DNA from: Virgibacillus siamensis
GTDB taxonomy: Bacteria; Bacillota; Bacilli; Bacillales; Amphibacillaceae
NCBI RefSeq assembly: GCF_900162695.1
Contig: NZ_FUIH01000007.1
Location: 1,488,001 to 1,552,000, forward strand
Length of the DNA stretch: 64,000 bases
Direction: 5' to 3'
Shown: positions 7,850 through 15,498 of the stretch, piece by piece
Layout of the letters: each line of letters opens with the position of its first letter
Numbering within the stretch: position 1 is the first letter of the stretch
Program-made: the position numbers and the translations under genes
The notes under the pieces: generated by a model
The model's database searches: none
What the model was told of the DNA's origin: nothing
What the model saw: only the letters and a program-made list of their open reading frames with translations

Positions 7850-8806
7850 CTAAAATGTCACTTTTTCCAGGTTCTGTTTGACTAGAAATGCGGCACCTAT
7901 GATTCCTGCATCATTTCCAAGCTGTGCTATTTTCATTTCACAGACTTCTCCGGCCTTTGCTAATGTGTTCCGCCTAAAAGCATCGTCTATCTGTTTCACA
8001 AAGCTGTTGCCTGCTTGCGAAACCCCTCCTCCAATCAGTATCCGGGAAGGGTTAATAATTACTGCAAGATTTGCAAGTGCAAGTCCAAGCACTTCCGCAG
8101 CATGCTGAATAATTTCACGGCAAATAGTGTCTCCCTTTTCAGCGAGTTCAAAAATATCCTTTGCAGTCAGATTGTTTTGTCTGGCATAGACCTCTGCCAA
8201 TGGACTTGCAGGGTATTCATGAATCTTTTCTGTTGCCTGACGAATCATTCCGGTTGCAGAGGAAATTGTTTCCAGGCACCCTTGACGGCCGCAATTACAC
8301 GGAGAACCATGCGGATCCATTGTTATGTGTCCGATTTCTCCCGCAGTTCCGCTTTCGCCATTTAAAATGGAGCCATTTGCAATGATTCCCCCCCCAATTC
8401 CGGTTCCAACCGTTATGGCAACAAGATTTTTCACCTGTCCGCCTGCACCTTTCCAGTTTTCACCCAGCACAGCAGCATTTGCATCATTTTCAACAAAAAC
8501 AGGCAAACCAGTCTTTTCCTTCATTATTTTAGCCAGTTCAACCTGCTTCCAGCCAATATTCACTGCCTCATAGACATCACCTGTTTTCTGATCAATAAAT
8601 CCGGGCACCCCAATCCCGACTCCTGCAACATCATGAAGGGAAACCCTTCCTTCAATGGATTTCCAAATATCGGATAAAATGGATTCACCTTCATTATCCG
8701 TATTCGTAGGTATCTCCCACTTATCCAGAATATTACCGTTTTCATTAATTATGCCAAATTTTACAGTCGTTCCACCCACATCAATTCCGATAAAAGTATT
8801 ATTCAT
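7850..8806 (-). CDS. glcK: Glucokinase, ROK family
   Basis: ATP-dependent glucose kinase of the ROK family, cytoplasmic, making glucose-6-phosphate from free intracellular glucose. Features: the N-terminal phosphate-binding motif GIDVGGTT, the ROK Zn site GHITMDPHGSPCNCGRQGCLE (H and three Cys), and the glucose-binding region with VENDANAA. 318 aa from ATG 8806, chosen for GGGAGGT upstream; a GTG 24 nt earlier lies 5' of that site. Overlaps the yqgQ 3' end by 8 nt, as in the B. subtilis yqgQ-glcK unit. Confidence 0.93.
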   Translation of the reverse strand: MNNTFIGIDVGGTTVKFGIINENGNILDKWEIPTNTDNEGESILSDIWKSIEGRVSLHDVAGVGIGVPGFIDQKTGDVYEAVNIGWKQVELAKIMKEKTGLPVFVENDANAAVLGENWKGAGGQVKNLVAITVGTGIGGGIIANGSILNGESGTAGEIGHITMDPHGSPCNCGRQGCLETISSATGMIRQATEKIHEYPASPLAEVYARQNNLTAKDIFELAEKGDTICREIIQHAAEVLGLALANLAVIINPSRILIGGGVSQAGNSFVKQIDDAFRRNTLAKAGEVCEMKIAQLGNDAGIIGAAFLVKQNLEKVTF

Positions 8807-9017
8807 TCGTTTGTGACCTCCCGTTTTCACGTAAACGCGCTGCTTCTTTTTTTAACACATATACAGCAGTCTGATAATCTGCCGTTTCAATACACCCAGT
8901 TTGGTAGAGTTCCCGAACTTCATCCTCCATCATTTCCAGTTCGGCAATTCTGTTTCCTATATATATAATTGTTCCAAATCGTTTTAACAATTGCTGTACA
9001 TCATATACTGTCTTCAT
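8799..9017 (-). CDS. yqgQ: YqgQ family protein (DUF910)
   Basis: A 72-aa protein with mostly helical, charged sequence (MKTVYDVQQLLKRFGTII at the start), matching the B. subtilis YqgQ length (71 aa) and its place before glcK. Structures of homologues are known but the role is not; single-stranded nucleic-acid binding has been suggested. ATG 9017 is chosen over the longer hydrophobic extension because the family begins here and a GGTGAT site lies upstream. Confidence 0.85.
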   Translation of the reverse strand: MKTVYDVQQLLKRFGTIIYIGNRIAELEMMEDEVRELYQTGCIETADYQTAVYVLKKEAARLRENGRSQTNE

Positions 9018-9033
9018 GTAATCACCAGACCTT

Positions 9034-9039
9034 ATTATA
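9034..9039 (-). promoter_or_regulatory. Extended -10 element upstream of yqgQ-glcK
   Basis: On the minus strand the sequence reads TGGTATAAT, an extended -10 (TGn-TATAAT), about 17-22 bp before the yqgQ ATG. No good -35 is visible. Weak call; transcription could start very close to the ribosome binding site. Confidence 0.35.
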
Positions 9040-9139
9040 CCAAATCTGATGCAAATTAGGAATTGCAATCATCAATCGTACATAAACGTCATGCTCCCTA
9101 CATATATTTACCTGAAGAAGCGCAAAGAGGATGATGAAC

Positions 9140-10003
9140 ATGAAAAAGTGGACAGGCGGATTACTTGCTGTTCTCCTGGCAGCTGGTGCTGCATTATTTC
9201 TTTTCACCTATACTACTGGAGATACACCAGCAATTACGTATTTCCCAATGGATCAGAAAACTAAATTTGTGCATGCATCAACGCGTCTTAAATTGATTGA
9301 GGAAATGGACAAGGATTCCTATAGAATATCATGGGAAAGCGAGTCCAAAAGTGACCAAAAACTTTATTTAAGGCAAGATGCAGCAATGTTATTTGACAAC
9401 GGCAGATTAATCGGGATTCAAAGCAAATGGAAGGAAAATACTGCCATTATTAAAATGAAGCAGAAACTTACCGGTGATGACAGCAGTCACTTTCAAACAA
9501 TTACCTACCATCATGGCGAAGTACATTATCCGGATGATCAAATTAAAAGCATTCACAAAATGTCCTATGATCAGCTGTATGTCATCGATTCCCCAAACAC
9601 GCCGCTGGATTCATTCAAAATTCCGGAAAATGAGGACGAAGATGAGTGGGTGCGATTGTTGGAGCATACAACACATCAGCAGTTAGTGTATAACTGGAAA
9701 AACTTAATGCATCATTTTAAAATCAATTCCAGCAAATATAAACCGGTCCCGCTCACAAAATTGTATATGTATAATGATCAGCCATTGCCGTCATTTACCC
9801 AGGAAGAAACGAATCAAATTATTGGACAGCTTTGGGAGGGATTGTATAAAAATTATATTTTGAATGCCAAGGTGGATCAACAAATAAAAAGTTATGTTCC
9901 TCTTATTTTATTTGATAAACAGCATAAACACCTGCTTGTGCTTTATACACTGAACGGTCAAAAAGAAAAACTGATTCAGAAGTATCCTGATTTTACTAAA
10001 TAA
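9140..10003 (+). CDS. Membrane-anchored or secreted protein of unknown function
   Basis: A 287-aa protein with a basic N-terminus and one hydrophobic segment (residues about 6-24, GGLLAVLLAAGAALFLF), then a soluble, mostly charged region. No cysteine follows the segment, so it is not a lipoprotein; it looks like an uncleaved signal anchor or a signal peptide. I recognise no catalytic motif. ATG 9140 is chosen because GAGG at 9127-9130 is 9 nt upstream. Transcribed against its neighbours, it sits between yqgQ and gluP, a place with no such gene in B. subtilis, so it is a lineage-specific insertion. It ends in a terminator shared with gluP. Confidence 0.8.
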   Translation: MKKWTGGLLAVLLAAGAALFLFTYTTGDTPAITYFPMDQKTKFVHASTRLKLIEEMDKDSYRISWESESKSDQKLYLRQDAAMLFDNGRLIGIQSKWKENTAIIKMKQKLTGDDSSHFQTITYHHGEVHYPDDQIKSIHKMSYDQLYVIDSPNTPLDSFKIPENEDEDEWVRLLEHTTHQQLVYNWKNLMHHFKINSSKYKPVPLTKLYMYNDQPLPSFTQEETNQIIGQLWEGLYKNYILNAKVDQQIKSYVPLILFDKQHKHLLVLYTLNGQKEKLIQKYPDFTK

Positions 10004-10030
10004 GAACCCCCTTTTGTTGGGGTTCTTATT
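9999..10030. terminator. Bidirectional terminator between convergent genes
   Basis: AATAAGAACCCC (9999-10010) pairs exactly with 10019-10030. The stop codons of both convergent genes (TAA at 10001-10003 on plus and at 10029-10031 on minus) fall in or at the edge of the stem. Confidence 0.85.
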
Positions 10031-11588
10031 AGTCCGCCTGTTTTCCGGTGATCTCCTCGTACAATTCCTTCACGTTAAGCTTAACTGCATCCCGGTTATC
10101 CTGTTTCAGTTCATATGCTTTCGTAATGTGTTTTTTTGCTTTTGATACGTTGTTATGGTTGTAATAAATAATCGCCAAATTATAATGTGCACTGATAAAT
10201 TCGTCGTTTATACGGATTGCCTTCTGTAAATCTTTCTTTGCACGGGTTATTTTATTCAATTTAATATATGCATAGGAACGCTGAAACAACAATTGATCCT
10301 TGATATCACTTTCAAATTCAAGTCCGTTTGTCGCAGCCTCAACTGCTTCCTCATATTGTTGATTCCCTGAAAGATATTCAGCATCCATAAGCTGATAAAG
10401 CGGGTCATTCAGATTGTGCCGAATCCCAAAAACGATTAAAAATAAAAGAATCACCGCATAAAAGATACCGGCAGAAAACTGTACCCGTAATTTTCTTTTG
10501 CCTGGAAGGTGAATTGCAGCTGAAGCAACAAACCCTGTAAGTAAACCTCCCAAATGAGCTCCCATATCCACTGACTGCACGGTAAAGCCAAAGACAATAT
10601 TGATGCCGATGATAATCAATAAATTTTTTCCCATTGTCTGATTAAAAATACGTTTATGAATAAGGCCAAAGAACAATAGTGCACCAAACAGCCCGAACAA
10701 TGCACCGGATGCTCCCGCAGATACATTCGTGGTAAAGGCAAAACTTGTCAATCCGCCGCCGACTCCGGACAAGAAGTAGATTAGTATAAAACGCCACGAA
10801 CCGTAAATACGTTCAACAGCAACACCGAGAAAATAAACTGCCAGCATGTTCATAAACAGATGAACCGGGCCAATATGCAGGAACATTGATGTCAGGATGC
10901 GCCACCATTCATTTCCTTCAATGACTGCCGGATTGTATTTGGCTCCAAATTCAATTAGTGTTCCCGTATTTGTACTGCCGCCTTTTAATTCCAGCATTAT
11001 AAAAATCAGTGTATTGATTACAATCAAAAAATATGTAAAAAATGGTTTCCCTCGTGAGAAGACCTCTTTTTCCTCGTTTTTTCGTTGATGATAGCGATCA
11101 TGCATGAATGATTTATAATAATTGACCTGTTCTTCAATATCCAAATCTTCGTTGTCAGCAATAGGACCTGAACTGTCAATTGCTTCCCTGAACCGCTTCT
11201 TTTCCACGCCGCTTACTTCATCAGTTAAATAGTATACATTCATATGTAAAGGATTTTTTTCATTTAGTTGCATCGGTTTTTTTAATATTTCCCAGTCATC
11301 CACCGGCGAATCCGAAGCTATATAAACATTATGTATAATTATTTGTTTTCCACGTAAAAATCGTTTCATTGCCTTTGTTTTTTGAAACACTGCGGCTATG
11401 TCACGTTTTAAGTGATTTTTCCACTGAAAATTGCGATGAATAAGGCGTACTACATCTGATTTCTTCTTTTCATATTTTTCAAGCCAGATTTCTTCATCGC
11501 CTTCGTTAATATGTATAATTTCAAAATTGTCATTTTTCACAAGGGAAAATGCCAATTTATACATCGTATATTGTTCGTAAAGGTACAT
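10029..11588 (-). CDS. gluP: Rhomboid intramembrane serine protease GluP
   Basis: A 519-aa polytopic rhomboid protease (B. subtilis GluP/YqgP, 507 aa). A soluble N-terminal domain of about 180 residues is followed by a seven-helix rhomboid core and a C-terminal TPR-like tail (residues about 400-510). Catalytic dyad: Ser294 in GASG and His345 in DMGAHLGG; the oxyanion-site HxxxN is H243-N247. In B. subtilis GluP works with FtsH in membrane protein quality control, for example on the Mg transporter MgtE. AGGGAGG precedes ATG 11588. A terminator separates it from yqgO, so it likely has its own promoter. Confidence 0.92.
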   Translation of the reverse strand: MYLYEQYTMYKLAFSLVKNDNFEIIHINEGDEEIWLEKYEKKKSDVVRLIHRNFQWKNHLKRDIAAVFQKTKAMKRFLRGKQIIIHNVYIASDSPVDDWEILKKPMQLNEKNPLHMNVYYLTDEVSGVEKKRFREAIDSSGPIADNEDLDIEEQVNYYKSFMHDRYHQRKNEEKEVFSRGKPFFTYFLIVINTLIFIMLELKGGSTNTGTLIEFGAKYNPAVIEGNEWWRILTSMFLHIGPVHLFMNMLAVYFLGVAVERIYGSWRFILIYFLSGVGGGLTSFAFTTNVSAGASGALFGLFGALLFFGLIHKRIFNQTMGKNLLIIIGINIVFGFTVQSVDMGAHLGGLLTGFVASAAIHLPGKRKLRVQFSAGIFYAVILLFLIVFGIRHNLNDPLYQLMDAEYLSGNQQYEEAVEAATNGLEFESDIKDQLLFQRSYAYIKLNKITRAKKDLQKAIRINDEFISAHYNLAIIYYNHNNVSKAKKHITKAYELKQDNRDAVKLNVKELYEEITGKQAD

Positions 11589-11652
11589 TCCATTTCCTCC
11601 CTTCCCCTTATCATACCAAAAGTAAAGGTTTTTTTCTTTAGAAACAAATAAA

Positions 11653-11674
11653 GAAGCTGCTAAAATGCAGCTTC
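11653..11674 (-). terminator. Terminator downstream of yqgO
   Basis: GAAGCTGC (11653-11660) pairs with GCAGCTTC (11667-11674), loop of 6; on the minus strand it is followed by TTTATTT. Confidence 0.8.
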
Positions 11675-11686
11675 AGAATGATGATA

Positions 11687-11875
11687 CTATTCGGACGAAC
11701 GACCTAACAGATTCGGTACCACTTTATTTCGGAATTCCGGCATATTCATCGTGATCATAATTGCCAATTTCCTTAAAAAACTAATTGCCAGCAATGTGTT
11801 TATAATTCTGTAACGCCACTTAACAAGCACGGTAATTGCTGTTATTGCGAAGGCGAATATTATAAATACCCTCAT
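11687..11875 (-). CDS. yqgO: Small membrane protein, YqgO-like
   Basis: A 62-aa protein with one hydrophobic segment (residues 2-17) and an amphipathic, partly basic remainder ending NLLGRSSE. Its size and place beside gluP match B. subtilis yqgO, of unknown function. The AAGGG site upstream of the ATG is partly contained in a 7-bp hairpin (arms 11878-11884 and 11901-11907), which could lower initiation. It lies 64 nt downstream of the ThiF/MoeB-family gene on the same strand and may be cotranscribed with it. Confidence 0.72.
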   Translation of the reverse strand: MRVFIIFAFAITAITVLVKWRYRIINTLLAISFLRKLAIMITMNMPEFRNKVVPNLLGRSSE

Positions 11876-11939
11876 TTAAACACCCTTTTCTTTATTTGTT
11901 GGTGTTTTTAGTTATTTTCCACTATACGGTTTTTATACA

Positions 11940-12953
11940 TCATGATCCGATGTACCGATCATATATGGTTCTTGCCTTCACACTGTCTTCAGTTCCCTGA
12001 ACAAGAACTCGTCCATCAGGAAATATGACGAGTTTCAAACCGTTTCGGAAATCTGCCTTCAATAAAAATGGAGTCCTTTTTGCCTCTGAAACACCGGATA
12101 AACGTTGTTCCCATAATTCCAAATCCATCTCCTTATTTTGATGAATCTGTACTGTATTCCTGCCGCATAACGTTGTTTCCATGTTCTTTGCCGATTTTGT
12201 CAATGCAGGAAAATCCTTTTTCACACAAGTCGGACAAGCTGGATTCGGATCGGTAAATTTAATATCATACGTTTGGTTGAACCAAATATCCATTGTCTTT
12301 AATGAATTCCGTAAGTGCTCCTCATTACCTGTCATATATTTCATTGCTTCCGTCACCTGCAGTGATGAAATTATATCAACTACAGGGCCAATTACTCCAA
12401 CTGTATCGCATGTTTGTCCATTTCCCGCACTTTCCTGCACCATACAGCGAAGACACAGTGTTTTACCAGGTATAAAAAATGCTGTCATTCCTCTTGAACT
12501 GACAACACCACCGTACGAAAATGGAACCTTTAATTTGAAACATGCATCATTCAGCAAAAATCTTGTTGCAAAATTATCGGTCCCATCCATAACAATGTCA
12601 ATGTCCTTCATGAGCTCCTCTACGTTTTCATTCGTCACATTGCCTACAATAGCTTCCATTTCAACCTCGGAATTCATTTTCTTCAATTTTTGTGTTGCGG
12701 CAATTGCTTTCGGCAATGCCTTTCTTACATCATCTTCATCAAACAGCATTTGGCGCTGCAAGTTGCTGAGTTCAACATAATCACGATCAATCAGTCGAAT
12801 TTTTCCTATTCCTGCCCTGACAAGATGATTGCAAATAACAGTGCCCAAAGCACCCGCACCAACAACAAGCACTGAACTGTCTGTCAATTTTTGCTGACCC
12901 TGTTCGTTAATCGGAGCAAACAACATCTGTCTGGAATAGCGCATCGCATCCAT
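11940..12953 (-). CDS. ThiF/MoeB-family E1-like adenylyltransferase
   Basis: A 337-aa E1-like enzyme that adenylates the C-terminal Gly-Gly of a sulfur-carrier protein (ThiS or MoaD). The nucleotide motif VVGAGALG is at about residues 30-37, with the conserved RDYVELSNLQRQ region, DGTDNFATR, and a structural Zn site from CLRC and CPTC. The C-terminal tail (FPDGRVLVQGTED) resembles that of Bacillus ThiF (about 336 aa). No thi or mo genes lie nearby, so ThiF and MoeB cannot be told apart by context. GGGGG lies 7 nt before ATG 12953. This gene is absent from the B. subtilis yqgN-yqgO interval. Confidence 0.85.
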   Translation of the reverse strand: MDAMRYSRQMLFAPINEQGQQKLTDSSVLVVGAGALGTVICNHLVRAGIGKIRLIDRDYVELSNLQRQMLFDEDDVRKALPKAIAATQKLKKMNSEVEMEAIVGNVTNENVEELMKDIDIVMDGTDNFATRFLLNDACFKLKVPFSYGGVVSSRGMTAFFIPGKTLCLRCMVQESAGNGQTCDTVGVIGPVVDIISSLQVTEAMKYMTGNEEHLRNSLKTMDIWFNQTYDIKFTDPNPACPTCVKKDFPALTKSAKNMETTLCGRNTVQIHQNKEMDLELWEQRLSGVSEAKRTPFLLKADFRNGLKLVIFPDGRVLVQGTEDSVKARTIYDRYIGS

Positions 12954-12965
12954 TTCCAGTCCCCC

Positions 12966-13523
12966 TTAACCGATCTTTCCTTTATCGGTAATAATGGTTT
13001 CAACCGGGATATCAAATGATTCTGCGGGTACTTCCTGAACCACTTGAAAATTCGAGGCAAGGGAGACTGTCCGATTCGGATAATCGGCAAGGAACCGATC
13101 GTAGTATCCTCCTCCGAATCCGATACGATACCCATTTTGATCAAACAAAAGGCCCGGGACAACCAGTAAATCAATATCCTCTTTCTTCACTTTTTCACTT
13201 TCTTCAGGGTTTGGTTCCAGCAAATTATAGTAAACAACTTCCAACTGGTTATATGTATGTAATTGATAAAAATCAAGTTTCCGCGATTTCGGCAGGCATT
13301 TCGGAACACAAACGTCTTTTTGTTCATTCCACGCTGTTTCAATTATTGGCCTTGTTGCCCATTCAAATCCATTCGAAATCGTGATACCTATTGTTTTTGC
13401 CTGTTTCCAGCCTTTAAATTGCAATAAATGGTAAAGTAGTTTCTCCTCAATTATCTTTCTTTCTGACTCACTCGTATTTTTCAGACGCATAATTGCATTT
13501 TTTCGCATTTCCGTTTTATCCAA
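12966..13523 (-). CDS. yqgN: 5-formyltetrahydrofolate cyclo-ligase (YqgN)
   Basis: Cytoplasmic enzyme of about 185 aa that converts 5-formyl-THF to 5,10-methenyl-THF with ATP, recovering a storage folate. The C-terminal motif GFGGGYYDRFL is the family's substrate/nucleotide loop, preceded by DLLVVPGLLFD. The best start is TTG 13523, directly downstream of GAGAGGTGAG; ATG 13508 is an alternative, and the ATGs at 13553/13544 lie before that ribosome binding site. The next gene on the strand, the ThiF/MoeB homologue, begins 12 nt later. Confidence 0.9.
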   Translation of the reverse strand: MDKTEMRKNAIMRLKNTSESERKIIEEKLLYHLLQFKGWKQAKTIGITISNGFEWATRPIIETAWNEQKDVCVPKCLPKSRKLDFYQLHTYNQLEVVYYNLLEPNPEESEKVKKEDIDLLVVPGLLFDQNGYRIGFGGGYYDRFLADYPNRTVSLASNFQVVQEVPAESFDIPVETIITDKGKIG

Positions 13524-13562
13524 TATACTCACCTCTCCCCTCATTAATAGCACAAGTCAGGT

Positions 13563-13599
13563 AAAAACAAAACTCCCGCCACTTTTCAGGGCAGGAGTT
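13563..13599 (-). terminator. Terminator of rpmG
   Basis: AACTCCCGCC at 13571-13580 pairs with GGCAGGAGTT at 13590-13599 with one mismatch; on the minus strand it is followed by TTGTTTTTAC. Located 16 nt beyond the rpmG stop. Confidence 0.8.
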
Positions 13600-13614
13600 C
13601 CATTCATATAACCA

Positions 13615-13764
13615 TTATTTGGTTTCACGGTGCAATGTGTGTTTTTTAAGACGTGGACAATATTTCATAAGCTCAATGCGTTCAGGATTTGTACGCTTAT
13701 TTTTAGTAGTGATGTAATTGCGATCGCCTGTTTCAGTACATGCTAATGTGATGTTTACGCGCAT
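13615..13764 (-). CDS. rpmG: 50S ribosomal protein L33
   Basis: A 49-aa L33 protein (MRVNITLACTETGDRNY start, HTLHRETK end). Of the four positions that form the zinc ribbon in C+ type L33, Cys9 and Cys36 remain, while position 12 is Thr and position 39 is Leu, so tetrahedral zinc binding is lost. Zinc-free L33 paralogues replace C+ forms under zinc limitation in Bacillus under Zur control; no Zur box was identified here. ATG 13764 is preceded by GGAGGG; upstream codons are not used. Position matches rpmGA of B. subtilis. Confidence 0.93.
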   Translation of the reverse strand: MRVNITLACTETGDRNYITTKNKRTNPERIELMKYCPRLKKHTLHRETK

Positions 13765-13943
13765 AATAATTTCCCTCCAAACTATAAAGTCCTGCATTTC
13801 AATAACTGCAATTCTTTTCAGACTTAATTATAATAGCAGAAGTTCATCATTTATTCAAGAACATGAATGTTAAATTTTGATGATTTCCCTTTTTTAAATT
13901 GTATGTTATAACTATTAAAGAGAAAGAATTGGAGGGGAATACA

Positions 13944-14159
13944 ATGATTTATGCAATAGCTGCCATCATTACAATTGCTGTTGTACTGCTTATCATATCA
14001 CTATTTGTAGGTGACAGATTTGAAGAAATGGAAAGCCAGATGGAACAACTTTCCATCACCACCATGCAGGACACACAACAATTGAAAAAGAAGGTAAAAG
14101 TTCTGGAAGAGGAATTGCTGGCGGATGACTTTTCGAACAACAGTGTACATAAGAGATAA
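13944..14159 (+). CDS. Small membrane protein with cytoplasmic coiled coil
   Basis: A 71-aa protein: one N-terminal membrane helix (residues about 2-23) and then a heptad-like, acidic/basic helix (EEMESQMEQL...QLKKKVKVLEEELL) that looks like a short coiled coil. It resembles many bacillar helper proteins but I cannot assign a family. GGAGGGG lies before the ATG at good distance. The next gene, a MltG-like protein, starts 27 nt downstream on the same strand, which suggests an operon. Confidence 0.75.
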   Translation: MIYAIAAIITIAVVLLIISLFVGDRFEEMESQMEQLSITTMQDTQQLKKKVKVLEEELLADDFSNNSVHKR

Positions 14160-14186
14160 AAAAATAGCTGGAGGTTAGGGCATACG

Positions 14187-14792
14187 ATGAAACAAACAAT
14201 CCGTTCATTTGCTTTGGGTCTGCTGGTGGCAGGAATTGTTATACTTGCAACCTTTTATTTTTCCGAAGATACAAGACAAGCCTCACAAAAATTATCAACG
14301 GACGAAATGATTGCTAGCATCGAAGAAGAAGGCTACCACGTCCTCGACGAATCCGAGTATATTTCATTTTCCGTAAAATCGGACAACAGTAGAAGCGAAG
14401 AAGAGAAAAGTAATGAAGATACGAAAAAAAGCAGCGAGAAGTCTTCCAAAGAAAATGAACAAAACGAACAGAAAAATAAGGATAATGACAATACCAGTGA
14501 CAAGGAAAATTCCAAAAACGATAAGAACAAATCATCCAATGATAACGATTCAAAGGATAAAAAGAACGATTCCGATAAAGAAAAACCCGCTGCGTACACG
14601 TTAAAGGTAAAATCCGGGATGCCGCCATCCGTCATTAGTGATAAACTTGCCAAACACAATATTATTAAAGATGCAGACAAATTCGTACAATACATGGAAA
14701 ACTATGATTATATATCAAAAGTACAACTTGGAACATTTAAATTCACCAGTGACATGAGCAACTATGAAATAGCAGAAGAATTGACAAACTAA
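14187..14792 (+). CDS. MltG-like membrane protein lacking the catalytic domain
   Basis: A 201-aa protein: membrane anchor at residues about 7-26, a low-complexity spacer (about 65-138) rich in Ser, Glu, Lys, Asp and Asn, and a C-terminal 60-residue domain (VKSGMPPSVISDKLAKHNII onward) that matches the LysM-like substrate-binding part of MltG/YceG. The MltG endolytic transglycosylase domain with its catalytic Glu is absent, so an enzyme is unlikely; a role in peptidoglycan or MltG-complex binding is an inference. GGAGG lies 5' of the ATG. Such stand-alone proteins are often annotated as aminodeoxychorismate lyase, a misnomer. Ends in a terminator shared with phoU. Confidence 0.8.
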   Translation: MKQTIRSFALGLLVAGIVILATFYFSEDTRQASQKLSTDEMIASIEEEGYHVLDESEYISFSVKSDNSRSEEEKSNEDTKKSSEKSSKENEQNEQKNKDNDNTSDKENSKNDKNKSSNDNDSKDKKNDSDKEKPAAYTLKVKSGMPPSVISDKLAKHNIIKDADKFVQYMENYDYISKVQLGTFKFTSDMSNYEIAEELTN

Positions 14793-14831
14793 AAGAAGAG
14801 CGGAAGCAAATAGTGCTTCCGCTCTTCTTTT
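14791..14831. terminator. Bidirectional terminator between MltG-like gene and phoU
   Basis: An 18-bp perfect stem (14791-14808 with 14814-14831) rich in GC at its centre and flanked by A and T runs. The stop codons of both convergent genes overlap its ends. Confidence 0.9.
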
Positions 14832-15487
14832 CAGTTTAATTTATATGATTCCCCTTTTACCAGAAAAAGAATACTTTCCCCTAAATTTGTAATATGATCA
14901 CCGATTCGTTCGATATACCGGGCAACAAATGCCTGTTGCAAAATAGACAGTGTTTTCCCTTCATCTTCAGCGGTGATAGCCAACAGCTCCCGTATAACGT
15001 TTTCATACTGATTATCCAGTCGATCATCCATACCGGATAATTTGCCGGCAATTGACACATCTTCCTGCTGAAATGCATTCATTGCTGTATGGATCATTTC
15101 AATTGCCAAATCCCGCATTTCCTTGAATGCAGGGTGAATTGAAAACTGATAACTTTCCCCCAGTTGAATAGCGGACTCAGCAATATTTTTCGCGTGATCA
15201 GCCATACGCTCCAAATCCGTTGTTATTCTAAGGGAGATTATTAATTGACGCAGATCCGTGGCGACAGGCTGCTGTTTTGTGATAGTCAGGATTGTATTGT
15301 TATTGATATCAATTTCCTGTTTATCAATCCAGCGATCACCTTCCAAAACCTTGTTTGCTAATTTCAAATCCTGATTGTACAATGCATCAACTGCTTCGAG
15401 AAAAGCAATTTCCACTTTTCCCGCCATTTCTGAAATCTCATCTTTTATACGATTTAATTCAGTTTCAAACTGTCCCCTTGCAATCAT
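14831..15487 (-). CDS. phoU: Phosphate signalling protein PhoU
   Basis: A 218-aa PhoU with two three-helix bundles, each with the metal-binding acidic motif (E/DxxxD) region: TTDLERMADHAKNIAE and YIERIGDHITNLGE. PhoU modulates the Pst transporter and phosphate sensing in the cytoplasm. It is the last gene of pstSCAB-phoU, 11 nt after pstB. B. subtilis 168 has two pstB genes (pstBA, pstBB) at this locus and no phoU; here a single pstB plus phoU is present. Confidence 0.93.
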   Translation of the reverse strand: MIARGQFETELNRIKDEISEMAGKVEIAFLEAVDALYNQDLKLANKVLEGDRWIDKQEIDINNNTILTITKQQPVATDLRQLIISLRITTDLERMADHAKNIAESAIQLGESYQFSIHPAFKEMRDLAIEMIHTAMNAFQQEDVSIAGKLSGMDDRLDNQYENVIRELLAITAEDEGKTLSILQQAFVARYIERIGDHITNLGESILFLVKGESYKLN

Positions 15488-15498
15488 TTACATCCCCC

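Noticed and set aside
12181..12780. 199-codon ORF on the plus strand
   Set aside because: Fully antisense to the ThiF/MoeB-family gene, no recognisable protein features or start signal.
14400..14600. Possible simple-sequence or CRISPR-like repeat
   Set aside because: Purine-rich Lys/Glu/Asp/Ser codons give apparent repetition but there is no fixed repeat unit with spacers.
14314..14695. Minus-strand ORFs across the MltG-like gene
   Set aside because: Ser/Leu/Phe-rich translations are the complement of the low-complexity Ser/Glu/Lys/Asp spacer; the plus-strand gene has ribosome site, anchor and family domain.
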